This document shows, one piece after another, positions 26,113 to 34,782 of a stretch of DNA of 64,000 nucleotides. The notes under the pieces were generated by a model. The model was not told the origin of the DNA and made no database searches. It worked only from the letters and a program-made list of their open reading frames with translations. Source of the DNA: Bacillota bacterium (GTDB taxonomy: Bacteria > Bacillota > Clostridia > Acetivibrionales > DTU013); contig JAEZCO010000032.1 of the NCBI GenBank assembly GCA_023433505.1, positions 83,733-147,732 on the forward strand, given 5' to 3'. Position 1 is the first letter of the stretch, and each line of letters begins with the position of its first letter. The position numbers and the translations under genes were made by a program.

Positions 26113-28470
26113 CTATTCGTTGATGAGTGAATACACCGAAACCTTTTTGGTATTACCCGATGCAATATAACCTGCCAATAATGCCATTAACGGTATGATT
26201 GCCACAGGAAGCAGGATATAGAAGATTTTCCAGTCGAATGCCAAGCTGGATATTCCTCTGCTGCTCAAAGCTGCCGAAAACACTGCCTCACCCGATAATG
26301 CCGCAAGGACTGCTCCAATAAATGCTCCTGCGGCAGTAAGAAGAGTCAATCGGATTGAAAGCTGAAATCGAATCCTGGCAGCACTGAAGCCAATCGCTTT
26401 ATAGATTCCCAGTTCCTTACTTTCACCATATACAGTGATCTTCATAACAAGAAATGTAATAAGCGCGATCATGCTAATTGTTGCAGCTAAAATCAGTCTG
26501 GAAATTAATGAAAACACCGACTTTATCGTATTCAAAGAATCCATTGACTGCTTTCTTTGGCTTGATATTTCCTGATACCCGGTATAGTTGTTTTTCATTT
26601 CTTCAATTACTTCATCCAGCTTATCGCTGTTTTTCAGCCGGATGTATGCTTCATTCAGCTGGAAATCAGGGAGTACTGTTTTTACACCCTCTTCAAGCAT
26701 CATGGCAAAGCTCCCGCCATAATCCAGCGATTGGAGTATCCCGGTCACAATGTACTGGTGCAGCTCGCCGTTTATGTCTTTTATGGCGATATAGTCGCCG
26801 ATCCCTTTATTTAATCTGTTCTTTAAGAGGTTTGAAATCATAATTTCATTTTCATGCTTTGGGAACCGTCCCGCCACAGGTTTCACAATGCCCGGCAGTT
26901 CAAAGCCGTTTCTTGTTCGTATAACGGTTTTTTGATCATCAAGCTCAAGGACCAAAGTGTTTTGAAAGTATGTCCACTGGGTACCGTAATCCCGTTCAAT
27001 GTCGGCAATTATTCTTTCAGCCTCCGCCTTTGTGCCGGTATCCAGTTCTATATCCGAAAGCTCTATTCCCAGCATGCCTAAAGACTTTTCACTGTTAAAC
27101 AAGTCAACGATATTAAAGGACAGATTGAGAGTATAGGCCAGCATTATGGAGATACATAGCAAAAGCAGGTATCTCTTTGATTTTGTCAAAACCTGTTTTA
27201 AGGCCATTTGAATGTCAAAAGGAAGAAATCCGATGCGATCCAGCTTAACGTTTATTCTTGAAGAAAAGTAAACCGGCGCCATTCCCTTTGCAATGGCGCG
27301 AACAGGACTTACATTCCGGGTGTGCCTTGCAATAATGTAAGAGAAAAATGAAATAAGCAAAGCAAGTACCAGCAATAGTAATATTTCCTTTATGAAATAG
27401 GTTTTAATACGAAAGTATAATCCGGACGATTCCAGAATCATCTGTCCCAGAAGCGGAGTAGCCAGAATGCCTGCAATAAAGCTGGCAGTCAATGACACCA
27501 GCGCCAATACGGCATATTGACCGGCTGTGGCTGTCTGTACCGCCATAGGCGTGAAGCCGAGAGCTTTGATGATCCCTATATTGACATAATCTGCTTCGAT
27601 CATTGCAAGTATTGCGTACCGCATAATGGTAAGCGTAATGACACCCAGCAATATAGCCAAAACTATCAGTACGGCAAGTGCAATGTCAGGCAGCGACAGC
27701 AGATTGGCTTTAAATGAGCTGTAGGTTCTGACCGTGTTTATACTGGGGTTGAATTCCTTTTCAAAACTCTTTTCCAGTGTATTGGCAATCCCCTCGTCAT
27801 TCGTATTTAAGTGAATTCTCAGCTGCACTCCTCGGAAGGTCTCGCTTCCTCCAAGCCGTAGAAATTCATTGAAATCCTCCGCCGATACAAATAGAAATTT
27901 GTTCTCATCCATTCCGCCGCCGGACAATGGTTCTTCAATAAAGCCCGCAATTGTAAAAGACATTTGCTTGGCGCCAAACACGACGTCGATATTTTCACCT
28001 GCTGCGACAGAAAACTTACTTTTAAAGATATACGGGAGATAAATTTCTCCCTTCAAAAGCAATTTTTCTTGTGAATATGCTGCATCAATGAGCTGCAGAT
28101 TCTCGGCGGGGTCATACTCCAGTAAATAGTTATCTCCCGAATCAGCAAAGACCGAACTGCCCTGCCGCAGGCACAAGCCGTTATAGCCTCTGACCTTTCT
28201 AAGCTTTACCGATTGGACCTGGCCGCTGTTTTCAAACCACGTTTGATATTCAGTCCTGAAGTTTTGTTCATAAAAAGAGAAAAGCAGATGTGGTCCGCTC
28301 ATGGTATTAAAGGCTCTGTCAAAAGCAGTCTCTGCATTTTCCGAAGTAGAGACTGTGACGGTAAGGATAAACCCAGCTAAAAAAATCAATGTGCAAATTA
28401 CAATCGAGTAACTCTTTCTATTTTTTAAGTTTCCCACAATGAGCTTTACAATAGCCAACTTCCTCACCAC
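26113..28470 (-). CDS. ABC exporter permease with two FtsX domains
   Basis: 785 residues: an N-terminal membrane helix, a large extracellular domain (about 45-260), a block of three helices, a further helix near 435, a second extracellular domain (460-650), and a final block of three helices. This duplicated FtsX plan is that of MacB-like or peptide-exporting permeases in Firmicutes. The start is GTG at 28470, overlapping the ATPase stop (GTGGTGA), so translation is coupled. It likely exports a peptide or lipid, or protects against an antimicrobial. Confidence 0.9.
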   Translation of the reverse strand: MVRKLAIVKLIVGNLKNRKSYSIVICTLIFLAGFILTVTVSTSENAETAFDRAFNTMSGPHLLFSFYEQNFRTEYQTWFENSGQVQSVKLRKVRGYNGLCLRQGSSVFADSGDNYLLEYDPAENLQLIDAAYSQEKLLLKGEIYLPYIFKSKFSVAAGENIDVVFGAKQMSFTIAGFIEEPLSGGGMDENKFLFVSAEDFNEFLRLGGSETFRGVQLRIHLNTNDEGIANTLEKSFEKEFNPSINTVRTYSSFKANLLSLPDIALAVLIVLAILLGVITLTIMRYAILAMIEADYVNIGIIKALGFTPMAVQTATAGQYAVLALVSLTASFIAGILATPLLGQMILESSGLYFRIKTYFIKEILLLLVLALLISFFSYIIARHTRNVSPVRAIAKGMAPVYFSSRINVKLDRIGFLPFDIQMALKQVLTKSKRYLLLLCISIMLAYTLNLSFNIVDLFNSEKSLGMLGIELSDIELDTGTKAEAERIIADIERDYGTQWTYFQNTLVLELDDQKTVIRTRNGFELPGIVKPVAGRFPKHENEIMISNLLKNRLNKGIGDYIAIKDINGELHQYIVTGILQSLDYGGSFAMMLEEGVKTVLPDFQLNEAYIRLKNSDKLDEVIEEMKNNYTGYQEISSQRKQSMDSLNTIKSVFSLISRLILAATISMIALITFLVMKITVYGESKELGIYKAIGFSAARIRFQLSIRLTLLTAAGAFIGAVLAALSGEAVFSAALSSRGISSLAFDWKIFYILLPVAIIPLMALLAGYIASGNTKKVSVYSLINE

Positions 28471-29225
28471 CCTTTCGATGTCAGCCAGGCCAGCAGCTGC
28501 TTTTCTCGGTTTAGCTCAGAGTCGGGCATATACCTGTCAAGCTCCATTTCGCCGGTAATCTGTCCGTCCTGGATGTAAATTATTCTATTCGCCCTCACAG
28601 CCGCCTTAATATCGTGCGTAACCATCAGGATGCTTTGACCGTTTTTATTCAATTCCGTAAGAATATTTAATATATTGCGTCCGTTTTTTGAATTGAGTGA
28701 ACCGGTGGGTTCATCTGCAAAAATCAGGACCGGTTCATTCATCAATGCCCTTGCCACTGCAACCCTTTGCTGCTGCCCGCCGGATAGCTGTGAAGGAAGC
28801 CGTCCCTTCTGCTCCTTGACACCGGTCATTTCAAGTAATGCTTCCGCCCTCTTTTCAACTTCTTTTTTTGAAAATTTTTTCAGAAGATATCCCGGCACGG
28901 TTATATTTTCATAGATTGACAGATTGGAGATCAAATGTATTTGCTGAAAGACAAATCCAACATCACTTCTCCTGAAGGCTGCCAGATTCTTTTCACTTAG
29001 ACTGTCAATGCGCCTCCCGGCAAAATATACTTCTCCGGAAGTAGGCGTGTCCATACCGCTGAGGTTATATAGAAGCGTTGATTTCCCGGAGCCTGAGCTT
29101 CCCATAATTACAGTGAGGTCGCCTTTGAAGATCTCAAGATTGATATTGCGAAGTACATGGCTTTGCTCACCGTTATTGGCATAGCTTTTACATAAAGCCT
29201 TAGCGCTGATAATCGTATCCTTCAT
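28464..29225 (-). CDS. ABC transporter ATP-binding protein, MacB/LolD type
   Basis: About 253 residues with Walker A GSSGSGKST, Q-loop region VFQQIHLI, signature LSGGQQQR and Walker B FADEPTGSLN. The ATG at 29225 is preceded by GGAGG at an 11-base distance, longer than ideal; the frame continues upstream without a better site. It partners the FtsX-type permease it overlaps. Confidence 0.93.
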   Translation of the reverse strand: MKDTIISAKALCKSYANNGEQSHVLRNINLEIFKGDLTVIMGSSGSGKSTLLYNLSGMDTPTSGEVYFAGRRIDSLSEKNLAAFRRSDVGFVFQQIHLISNLSIYENITVPGYLLKKFSKKEVEKRAEALLEMTGVKEQKGRLPSQLSGGQQQRVAVARALMNEPVLIFADEPTGSLNSKNGRNILNILTELNKNGQSILMVTHDIKAAVRANRIIYIQDGQITGEMELDRYMPDSELNREKQLLAWLTSKGW

Positions 29226-29303
29226 ATTTAAACCATCCTCCAAGTCTAGGACATGAAAACAGTCTATCATGCGAATTCTTAACAAATCTTTAACTGCGGA
29301 CCT

Positions 29304-30680
29304 TTAATTCTTAATAATTTTTAAAGCAACTTCAACGGCAAATCCCTGTTTATCCATCTCGTTATAGTTGCCGGCGCTGATTTGTCCTCCGGTCTTTTCA
29401 ACGATATATTTTGCTATATAAAGTCCAAGACCCGAACCAACCTGTCCACTTGCCTTCGCATTTTTCCCTCGGAAGAATTTGTCAAAAACAAAGGGTAAGT
29501 CCTCTGGCGGGACACCCGTCCCGCAATCTCTGAAACAGCATACCAACAGGTCGTTTTTTAGATATGAATTTATTTCAATATTGCTGCCGGGCGCATACTT
29601 GGCTGAATTTGACAGGATATTCCCAAACACCTGAGCAAGACGGTGCTTATCGGTGTATATTTTTACGTCGGGGATGCTTGCCGTAATGGTGATTCTGCTA
29701 TCATACTGCAATAGTAAGGGTTCAATGATGTCATTCAAAATCTCCCTGCTTCTGTATTCTCCTGTTGTTATTTCTAACTTCTCAAGATCTGAAATAGCAT
29801 GCAAAAACATATCCTGGGACAGCTTTGTGATTTCATCGGCTTTTCGGATGATGACATCAAGATATCGCTCCGCACGCTCCGAGTTTTTTTCACAAAGGCC
29901 CTTTAAACACTCGGCATAAGCCCTGATGGCGGCGATGGGGGTTCGTATATCGTGGGAGAGTACGGCAACTAATTCTTTCTTTGTGCTCTCTGCCTGTTGT
30001 TCCCTCGCCTTGGAGATTTTCAATTCATTTCTCAACATGTCAAACGACCAGGAAAAGGCTCCGAATATGTTATGACGCGGCTGAACAAGAGGGATTTCAA
30101 GATTGCCCTTTGCTACCTCCGCTGCGAAAAATTTAAGTTTTTCAAAAGGATGCAATATATATAAATAAATAGATGCAAATATTATTCCGGTGAGTACAAT
30201 GAAAATTAAGCACATACGCCAGATAGCCGATGTAAACTTGTTTTTCAATTCATTGATGCTTTGCTTTTTTTCATAGCTGTCCATTACTGCGATACAAAAC
30301 TCCTTGCCGCCTTGCCGGTCCCAGTTGACAGTAAATATCTGCTTGTCTATATTTGCCTCTGCCAGTAATTTTGTTATATCATATTTTTTTTTGATATTGT
30401 TTTTATCGATGCTATCATAAAGAATAGTACCATCAGCTTTAATCAGTACAAGGTTAAATTTATTCTCCTTCAGGCTCTCCAATAATTGGGTATCATTCCC
30501 TTTTTCCAGGAACTTTTCCGAGTTTTTAATGATGTCGTTCATAGCCACAAGGTCCCGGCCTTTATCCTTTACGCCATACTCATTGTCTATATAGTTACTT
30601 ACACTGGAAGTAAGCAAAAAAGCCATAGCAATACTGATACAGCATATAAAACCGATAGCGGCAATTATTCTATATCTCAT
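29304..30680 (-). CDS. Sensor histidine kinase
   Basis: 458 residues. Two membrane helices (about 5-28 and 153-175) bracket a sensor domain of about 120 residues, then a HAMP-like linker, the phospho-His segment VLSHDIRTPIAAIR, and an ATP-binding domain with ILSNSAKYA, FRDCGTGVP and GSGLGLYIAK. The regulator gene lies 75 bp upstream and the ABC genes 78 bp downstream, the standard organisation of detoxification modules. Confidence 0.93.
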   Translation of the reverse strand: MRYRIIAAIGFICCISIAMAFLLTSSVSNYIDNEYGVKDKGRDLVAMNDIIKNSEKFLEKGNDTQLLESLKENKFNLVLIKADGTILYDSIDKNNIKKKYDITKLLAEANIDKQIFTVNWDRQGGKEFCIAVMDSYEKKQSINELKNKFTSAIWRMCLIFIVLTGIIFASIYLYILHPFEKLKFFAAEVAKGNLEIPLVQPRHNIFGAFSWSFDMLRNELKISKAREQQAESTKKELVAVLSHDIRTPIAAIRAYAECLKGLCEKNSERAERYLDVIIRKADEITKLSQDMFLHAISDLEKLEITTGEYRSREILNDIIEPLLLQYDSRITITASIPDVKIYTDKHRLAQVFGNILSNSAKYAPGSNIEINSYLKNDLLVCCFRDCGTGVPPEDLPFVFDKFFRGKNAKASGQVGSGLGLYIAKYIVEKTGGQISAGNYNEMDKQGFAVEVALKIIKN

Positions 30681-30755
30681 AGACCCGCCTCCCTTGTTTG
30701 TATATAGTGAGAAACTCCTTGTGAACGACCGGATGTATTCTTTACGGTTAGCAGA

Positions 30756-31490
30756 CTACACCTCAAATCGGAAGCCAACGGACCAAATCGTTTTTATAAA
30801 CTCAGGATTTGACGGATCTCTTTCAATTTTCTCTCTTAACCTGCGTATATGGACCGAAAGCGTTCCTATCTCGCCGATGCTGTCGAATCCCCAAACCTCA
30901 TTAAACAGGGTCTCTTTTCGGATGGACTTATTTCTATTCTTAATCAGATATTCCAGAAGATCAAATTCCTTTGCCGGAAAGTCTTTTGCAATGCCTCCGA
31001 TTAAAACTTTTCTGGCTGTAAAATCCACCTCGATATCCCCAAAATGGAAGCAGCTGCCGGTATCTTTGCCATTGGCGGAAATGGCAATGTGCTGGCTTAA
31101 GTCTTCCTTATCGGCGTTATAATCATATGCGCGGCGGATTTGAGCCTTTATCCGGGAAAGCAATTCATTCAGGGAATATGGCTTTGAAATATAGTCATCT
31201 GCGCCCCGTTCAAGACCTGTGACTTTATCGGTATCACTGATTCTGGCACTTAAAAAAATGATGGGTACCTTTGAAGTTTTCCGGATGATGCTGCAAATAT
31301 CAAATCCGATCAGGTCCGGCAAGTTGATATCCAGGATAATTATTTTATAAGTTTTCCTTTTGACGAGCTCCAGCGCAGAGCTTCCCGTAGAGCTGGTTTC
31401 TACGGTATACCCGTTGTCCTCTAAAAAATCTTTTGTTACTTCCATTAAGCTTTTGTCGTCTTCTACCATCAGAATATCTGCATGCTGCAT
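30756..31490 (-). CDS. Response regulator, OmpR family
   Basis: 244 residues: receiver with VEDD, phospho-acceptor Asp at about residue 54 (IILDINLPD) and KPYSLNEL, then a winged-helix domain ending in TLSVHIRRLREKI. First gene of a four-gene unit with the kinase and ABC exporter; a TATAAT promoter lies 85-115 bp upstream. Confidence 0.95.
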   Translation of the reverse strand: MQHADILMVEDDKSLMEVTKDFLEDNGYTVETSSTGSSALELVKRKTYKIIILDINLPDLIGFDICSIIRKTSKVPIIFLSARISDTDKVTGLERGADDYISKPYSLNELLSRIKAQIRRAYDYNADKEDLSQHIAISANGKDTGSCFHFGDIEVDFTARKVLIGGIAKDFPAKEFDLLEYLIKNRNKSIRKETLFNEVWGFDSIGEIGTLSVHIRRLREKIERDPSNPEFIKTIWSVGFRFEV

Positions 31491-31574
31491 TTTTTCACAC
31501 CTTCCGCTATATGGACAAAGCGACTCTGCCGGTTTATAACCGTAAAACGGCGAAGGTTCACCTCATCCGTTATT

Positions 31575-31604
31575 ATTATACAATCACAAGGTTATATCCG
31601 TCAA
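31575..31604 (-). promoter_or_regulatory. Promoter of the second two-component/ABC operon
   Basis: On the minus strand TTGACG (31599-31604) and TATAAT (31575-31580) are separated by 18 bp. No other promoter of this quality is apparent between here and the permease. Confidence 0.65.
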
Positions 31605-31660
31605 AGAACAGTATTTCGCAATTTATCCCGTGATGCTGTTTTGCGGCTGCCTGCCCGGTG

Positions 31661-32158
31661 TTATGTCAAAGTTAAAAAAGTTGTCAAGATTTCAAGGTGC
31701 TTCTGTTCGTCCAGTATGATGCGGCGAAGCAAAGCTTGAAGCTCCGGGAAATTGATCTGGTAAATAAGCCGGCTGTAATGAGCGATGGCGTCTTGCTCAC
31801 CCTCCATATCCGCAGCCAGGATTTGTTTAATCTCGTAGGCATATATGGGATAACTGCCGTTCCAATATTGATTGGTCTCGTAAGTCAGAAATTTCGGCGG
31901 TAATCCCAGATCCCTGATAAGATTGCCAAGCAGGTTCAGATGGATAAATTCTACCGAGGTAATACACCGGTAGGCTTCTACAATCTTCGGGTAATTCAGT
32001 GTGAAGAAATTATGGGCCGTATATTGGGTGAGGGCTGTAGTTTCAGAGCCCGGACCGGCGAAAGCGCCCGACAAAAGAGTTGCGTAATACGTATTGCATT
32101 CGGTTATCCTGACGGCCGGATATGGCAAATTTACGATGTAATCGCTGCAGTTGTACAT
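31661..32158 (-). CDS. Ferritin-like (four-helix diiron) protein
   Basis: 165 residues. Helical segments contain candidate iron ligands in the order expected for ferritin-like folds: SVEFIHLNLL, MEGEQDAIAHY and LDEQKHLEIL (E...ExxH pattern). It has no signal peptide. Its N-terminus (MYNCSDYIVNLPYP) does not resemble rubrerythrin, and I see no rubredoxin domain. Possible roles are iron storage, oxidative-stress defence, or a spore-coat-associated protein of the same fold. It is transcribed alone, away from the AraC gene. Confidence 0.7.
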   Translation of the reverse strand: MYNCSDYIVNLPYPAVRITECNTYYATLLSGAFAGPGSETTALTQYTAHNFFTLNYPKIVEAYRCITSVEFIHLNLLGNLIRDLGLPPKFLTYETNQYWNGSYPIYAYEIKQILAADMEGEQDAIAHYSRLIYQINFPELQALLRRIILDEQKHLEILTTFLTLT

Positions 32159-32248
32159 AATGGCAAACCTCCCTATAGTAAAACAATATGAACGGATGGA
32201 GAGGCTTATACCTAAAGATGGCGGCCATCGAATGTTTATGCCCGTTTC

Positions 32249-33223
32249 TTACAGGATTTTATTTTTCAAAGATAATTTGCGGTACGCATGAGGCGGCAGC
32301 CCTGTGCTTTTGCAGAAGAGCTTTGAAAACCGGCTGGGGCTGTGATACCCAATAATCTGTGAAATCTGCCCCATGGTTAAATCCGTATGGGATAAAAGAT
32401 GCTCAGCCTGTCCCATCCGCCGGTGTTGAATATACTGTGTGATAGTACAATGCTGTACTTGCTTGAATGTGGATTTCAATTTCGTCGTCCCCATGCATGC
32501 GATCTTTGAAAGCTGCTCAAGACGCAGGTCAAACGCAAAATGGTCGTTTATATAAGCGGTAACCGTCTCCAAACGTTTTAAATCTTCTTCCGGGAGGTGC
32601 GGATTTGTCGGCCGGAGACGCTTCGAGCGTTCCACAATGAGAGAAATAGCCTCCGCAGCCTTTCCCTCATAGAACAGCTTTGCCGCCATCCCTTCGCCGC
32701 GGTAGTTCTTGACTTGATGGAGAAGAAAAACCAGTTCGGGAAAATCGATTGTCCCATCAATGCTCAGAAAGGCTGATTGCGGATTTGTGTATTCTTCCGG
32801 ATATTTTTCTTTTAAGTATCTTTCATAATATTCGGGCATGATCTCAAGCCCAATGGAGCGGATAGGAATATTCCTGTGGATAAAAGCCCTATAACCTTCT
32901 TGATTTATCAAACAACCTTCCATGTACCCTGCAGTCAACCGTTTATAGGGGCCCAGCCTTTCGCCGGAAACGGATTCGAAATAGGTTAAAATCAAATGTT
33001 CCGGCAGGGAGCAGTCGAGGAAGAAATCCTCGTAAAAAACAAAATCATGGACGGCAAAGCTAAACAGGTTTTCGTGAGCGTATACCCAATAGTATCCGCT
33101 GCCTTTTTGAGGATCAAGCTTGTAGTATTGGCCCGCAGCATTATTGGACAAAGGGCACTCTTCCAATGAAAAGCCGTTCTCCGTCAAAAACGGCTCCTGT
33201 ATTACTTTTGCAGCACTCTTCAT
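32249..33223 (-). CDS. AraC-family transcriptional regulator
   Basis: About 324 residues: an N-terminal ligand-sensing domain and a C-terminal double helix-turn-helix (about 225-320; IACMGTTKLKSTFKQVQ and IGYHSPSRFSKLFCKSTGLPP). I start it at the ATG at 33223, which has GGAGG eight bases upstream; the frame extends further upstream but starts there have no ribosome site. It is divergent from the ECF transporter operon starting at 33433 and is its probable regulator. Confidence 0.9.
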   Translation of the reverse strand: MKSAAKVIQEPFLTENGFSLEECPLSNNAAGQYYKLDPQKGSGYYWVYAHENLFSFAVHDFVFYEDFFLDCSLPEHLILTYFESVSGERLGPYKRLTAGYMEGCLINQEGYRAFIHRNIPIRSIGLEIMPEYYERYLKEKYPEEYTNPQSAFLSIDGTIDFPELVFLLHQVKNYRGEGMAAKLFYEGKAAEAISLIVERSKRLRPTNPHLPEEDLKRLETVTAYINDHFAFDLRLEQLSKIACMGTTKLKSTFKQVQHCTITQYIQHRRMGQAEHLLSHTDLTMGQISQIIGYHSPSRFSKLFCKSTGLPPHAYRKLSLKNKIL

Positions 33224-33246
33224 GATAAAGCCTCCACGCTTAACAC

Positions 33247-33280
33247 GATCAGACGAACCTCTGACATGATCAGACGAACC
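33247..33280 (-). repeat. 21-bp tandem direct repeat ahead of the AraC gene
   Basis: GATCAGACGAACC occurs at 33247-33259 and again at 33268-33280, so the copies are 21 bp apart, two helical turns. The element lies 24 bp upstream of the AraC start, within the predicted untranslated leader. AraC-family proteins often bind pairs of such half-sites. Confidence 0.6.
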
Positions 33281-33334
33281 GCCCGCCGGGGAATTGCTCC
33301 ATAAAACACCAGCCTGTATACTAAACAGGTATAT

Positions 33335-33386
33335 GTTAGACAATTCTAACTATTATAGAATAGCATTTTACTCCGGTGCAGTCAAT
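33335..33386. promoter_or_regulatory. Divergent AraC/ECF promoter region with inverted repeat
   Basis: GTTAGA-CAAT-TCTAAC is a perfect inverted repeat at 33335-33350. On the minus strand TTGACT and TATTCT, 17 bp apart between about 33361 and 33389, form a plausible promoter for the AraC gene; the inverted repeat would then sit near its transcription start. I could not find a convincing -35 for the ECF operon. Confidence 0.4.
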
Positions 33387-33432
33387 AAACCACGCCGGAG
33401 AAAATGACATATTAATTTAGGGAGGAATCAAA

Positions 33433-34044
33433 ATGTCAAACACACTGTCCGTATCACAAAAAAGGCTGACCGTCAAAGACCTTGTCACTGCCGGTATCTT
33501 TTCCGCCTTATTCTTTATTGTTACCATGGCGGGAGGGATATTCTTTGCACCAAATCCGGTCCTGACCTTCCTGATGCCGCCGGTCGTGGCGCTGCTGACC
33601 GGGCCGGTCTATCTGCTGCTGCTGGCGAAGGTGCCTAAGCGCGGGCCGATTTTGATCCTGGGTATTCTGATGGGGCTCATCATGTTTGTCACAGGGATGT
33701 ATTGGATATGGTCTGTTTTTTTTGTGGGGCTCGCCGTTATTGCGGAGTTGATTTCCGGTGCAGGCCGTTTCAAGAACATGAAGCTCAATATTCTGGGATA
33801 TATGGTTTTTTCCCTGAACCCCATCGGTTCCTATATGATGCTTTGGATCAACCGGAAGGCCTATATGGACTATCTGGTTGGAAAGGGGACCGGGGAGGCC
33901 TATATGGATACGATGAGCGCTACTGCGCAGGACTGGATGCTGCCTGCCTTAATCGCCGGCACGCTGCTTTTGGCCTGGATCGGCGCGCTGCTTGGGAAGG
34001 CGCTGCTCAGGAAGCAGTTCGTAAAAGCAGGGATTACGGCGTGA
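33433..34044 (+). CDS. ECF transporter S component, MptD/Trep_Strep family
   Basis: 203 residues, six hydrophobic segments, and the sequence pattern of the Trep_Strep/MptD family (LTVKDLVTAGIFSALFFIV near the N-terminus). S components bind the vitamin or other substrate and associate with the EcfT-ATPase core. The substrate of this family is not known to me. GGGAGGAAT precedes the ATG. The EcfT gene overlaps its end by four bases, and the AraC regulator is divergent upstream. Confidence 0.85.
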   Translation: MSNTLSVSQKRLTVKDLVTAGIFSALFFIVTMAGGIFFAPNPVLTFLMPPVVALLTGPVYLLLLAKVPKRGPILILGILMGLIMFVTGMYWIWSVFFVGLAVIAELISGAGRFKNMKLNILGYMVFSLNPIGSYMMLWINRKAYMDYLVGKGTGEAYMDTMSATAQDWMLPALIAGTLLLAWIGALLGKALLRKQFVKAGITA

Positions 34045-34763
34045 GGACAGTTTTTCAGGCTTCGGTACAATCACGGGGGAGGGTCCATGTTGATCCGCGC
34101 ACTAAGCTGTTTCTGCTGCTGGCCGGGAATCTGGCGGTGTTTTTCGCGCCGGTCCTATGGTATGAGGTCCTGCTGGTGGGGATAATCCTGCTGTTCGGCA
34201 TACTTTGCGGCGTATATGGATTTTCCGTAAAAATGGCGGCGGTTTACCTTGCCGTGCTGGCGCTTCAGCTTCTCGGCTCCGCGTATCTGCACGGTACGCT
34301 TCAGGTGATGATCGTTTCGTTTGTCCTGTTTGTCCGCAAGATTTTTCCCTGTGCCATGCTGGGGGGCATTCTGATTTCCACTACACGGGTCAACGAATTC
34401 ATGGCAGCCATGAACCGCATCCATATGCCCAAAAGTATCGTCATCCCGCTGACAGTCATGCTGCGGTACTTTCCGATGGTCGGGGAGGACTGGCGGCATA
34501 TCAGGGATGCCATGAACATGCGGGATGTATCGCCTTCGCTGGCGGGGCTGCTGTGCCATCCCGGCCGGACAGCCGAATGCATCTACGTTCCGCTGCTGAT
34601 GTCGGCGTCAAAAATCGCCGATGAGCTCTCGGCCGCGGCGGTAACGCGGGGTATTGAAAACCCGAAGCCCCGCACCTGTCTTCAGCAGCTTCGGCTTACC
34701 ATTTGGGATAGGGTCTGTGCGTTTTGTTTTCTGGGACTTTTAGGTTTGTCATTTTTTCTGTAA
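34041..34763 (+). CDS. Energy-coupling factor transmembrane protein EcfT
   Basis: About 240 residues, start GTG at 34041 overlapping the preceding stop (GTGA). Hydrophobic segments fill the N-terminal half. The cytoplasmic coupling region shows the motifs MLRYFPMVGEDW and, near the C-terminus, AAAVTRGIE, like the Ala-Arg-Gly motifs of EcfT. It links the S component to the ATPase. Confidence 0.88.
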   Translation: MRTVFQASVQSRGRVHVDPRTKLFLLLAGNLAVFFAPVLWYEVLLVGIILLFGILCGVYGFSVKMAAVYLAVLALQLLGSAYLHGTLQVMIVSFVLFVRKIFPCAMLGGILISTTRVNEFMAAMNRIHMPKSIVIPLTVMLRYFPMVGEDWRHIRDAMNMRDVSPSLAGLLCHPGRTAECIYVPLLMSASKIADELSAAAVTRGIENPKPRTCLQQLRLTIWDRVCAFCFLGLLGLSFFL

Positions 34764-34782
34764 GGGAGGTGGAGGTTTGATT

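Noticed and set aside
33702..34040. A longer N-terminus for EcfT inside the S-component gene
   Set aside because: The stretch overlaps the S component in another frame and has Cys/Arg/Gly-rich composition unlike a membrane protein; the GTG at 34041 gives the standard four-base overlap.
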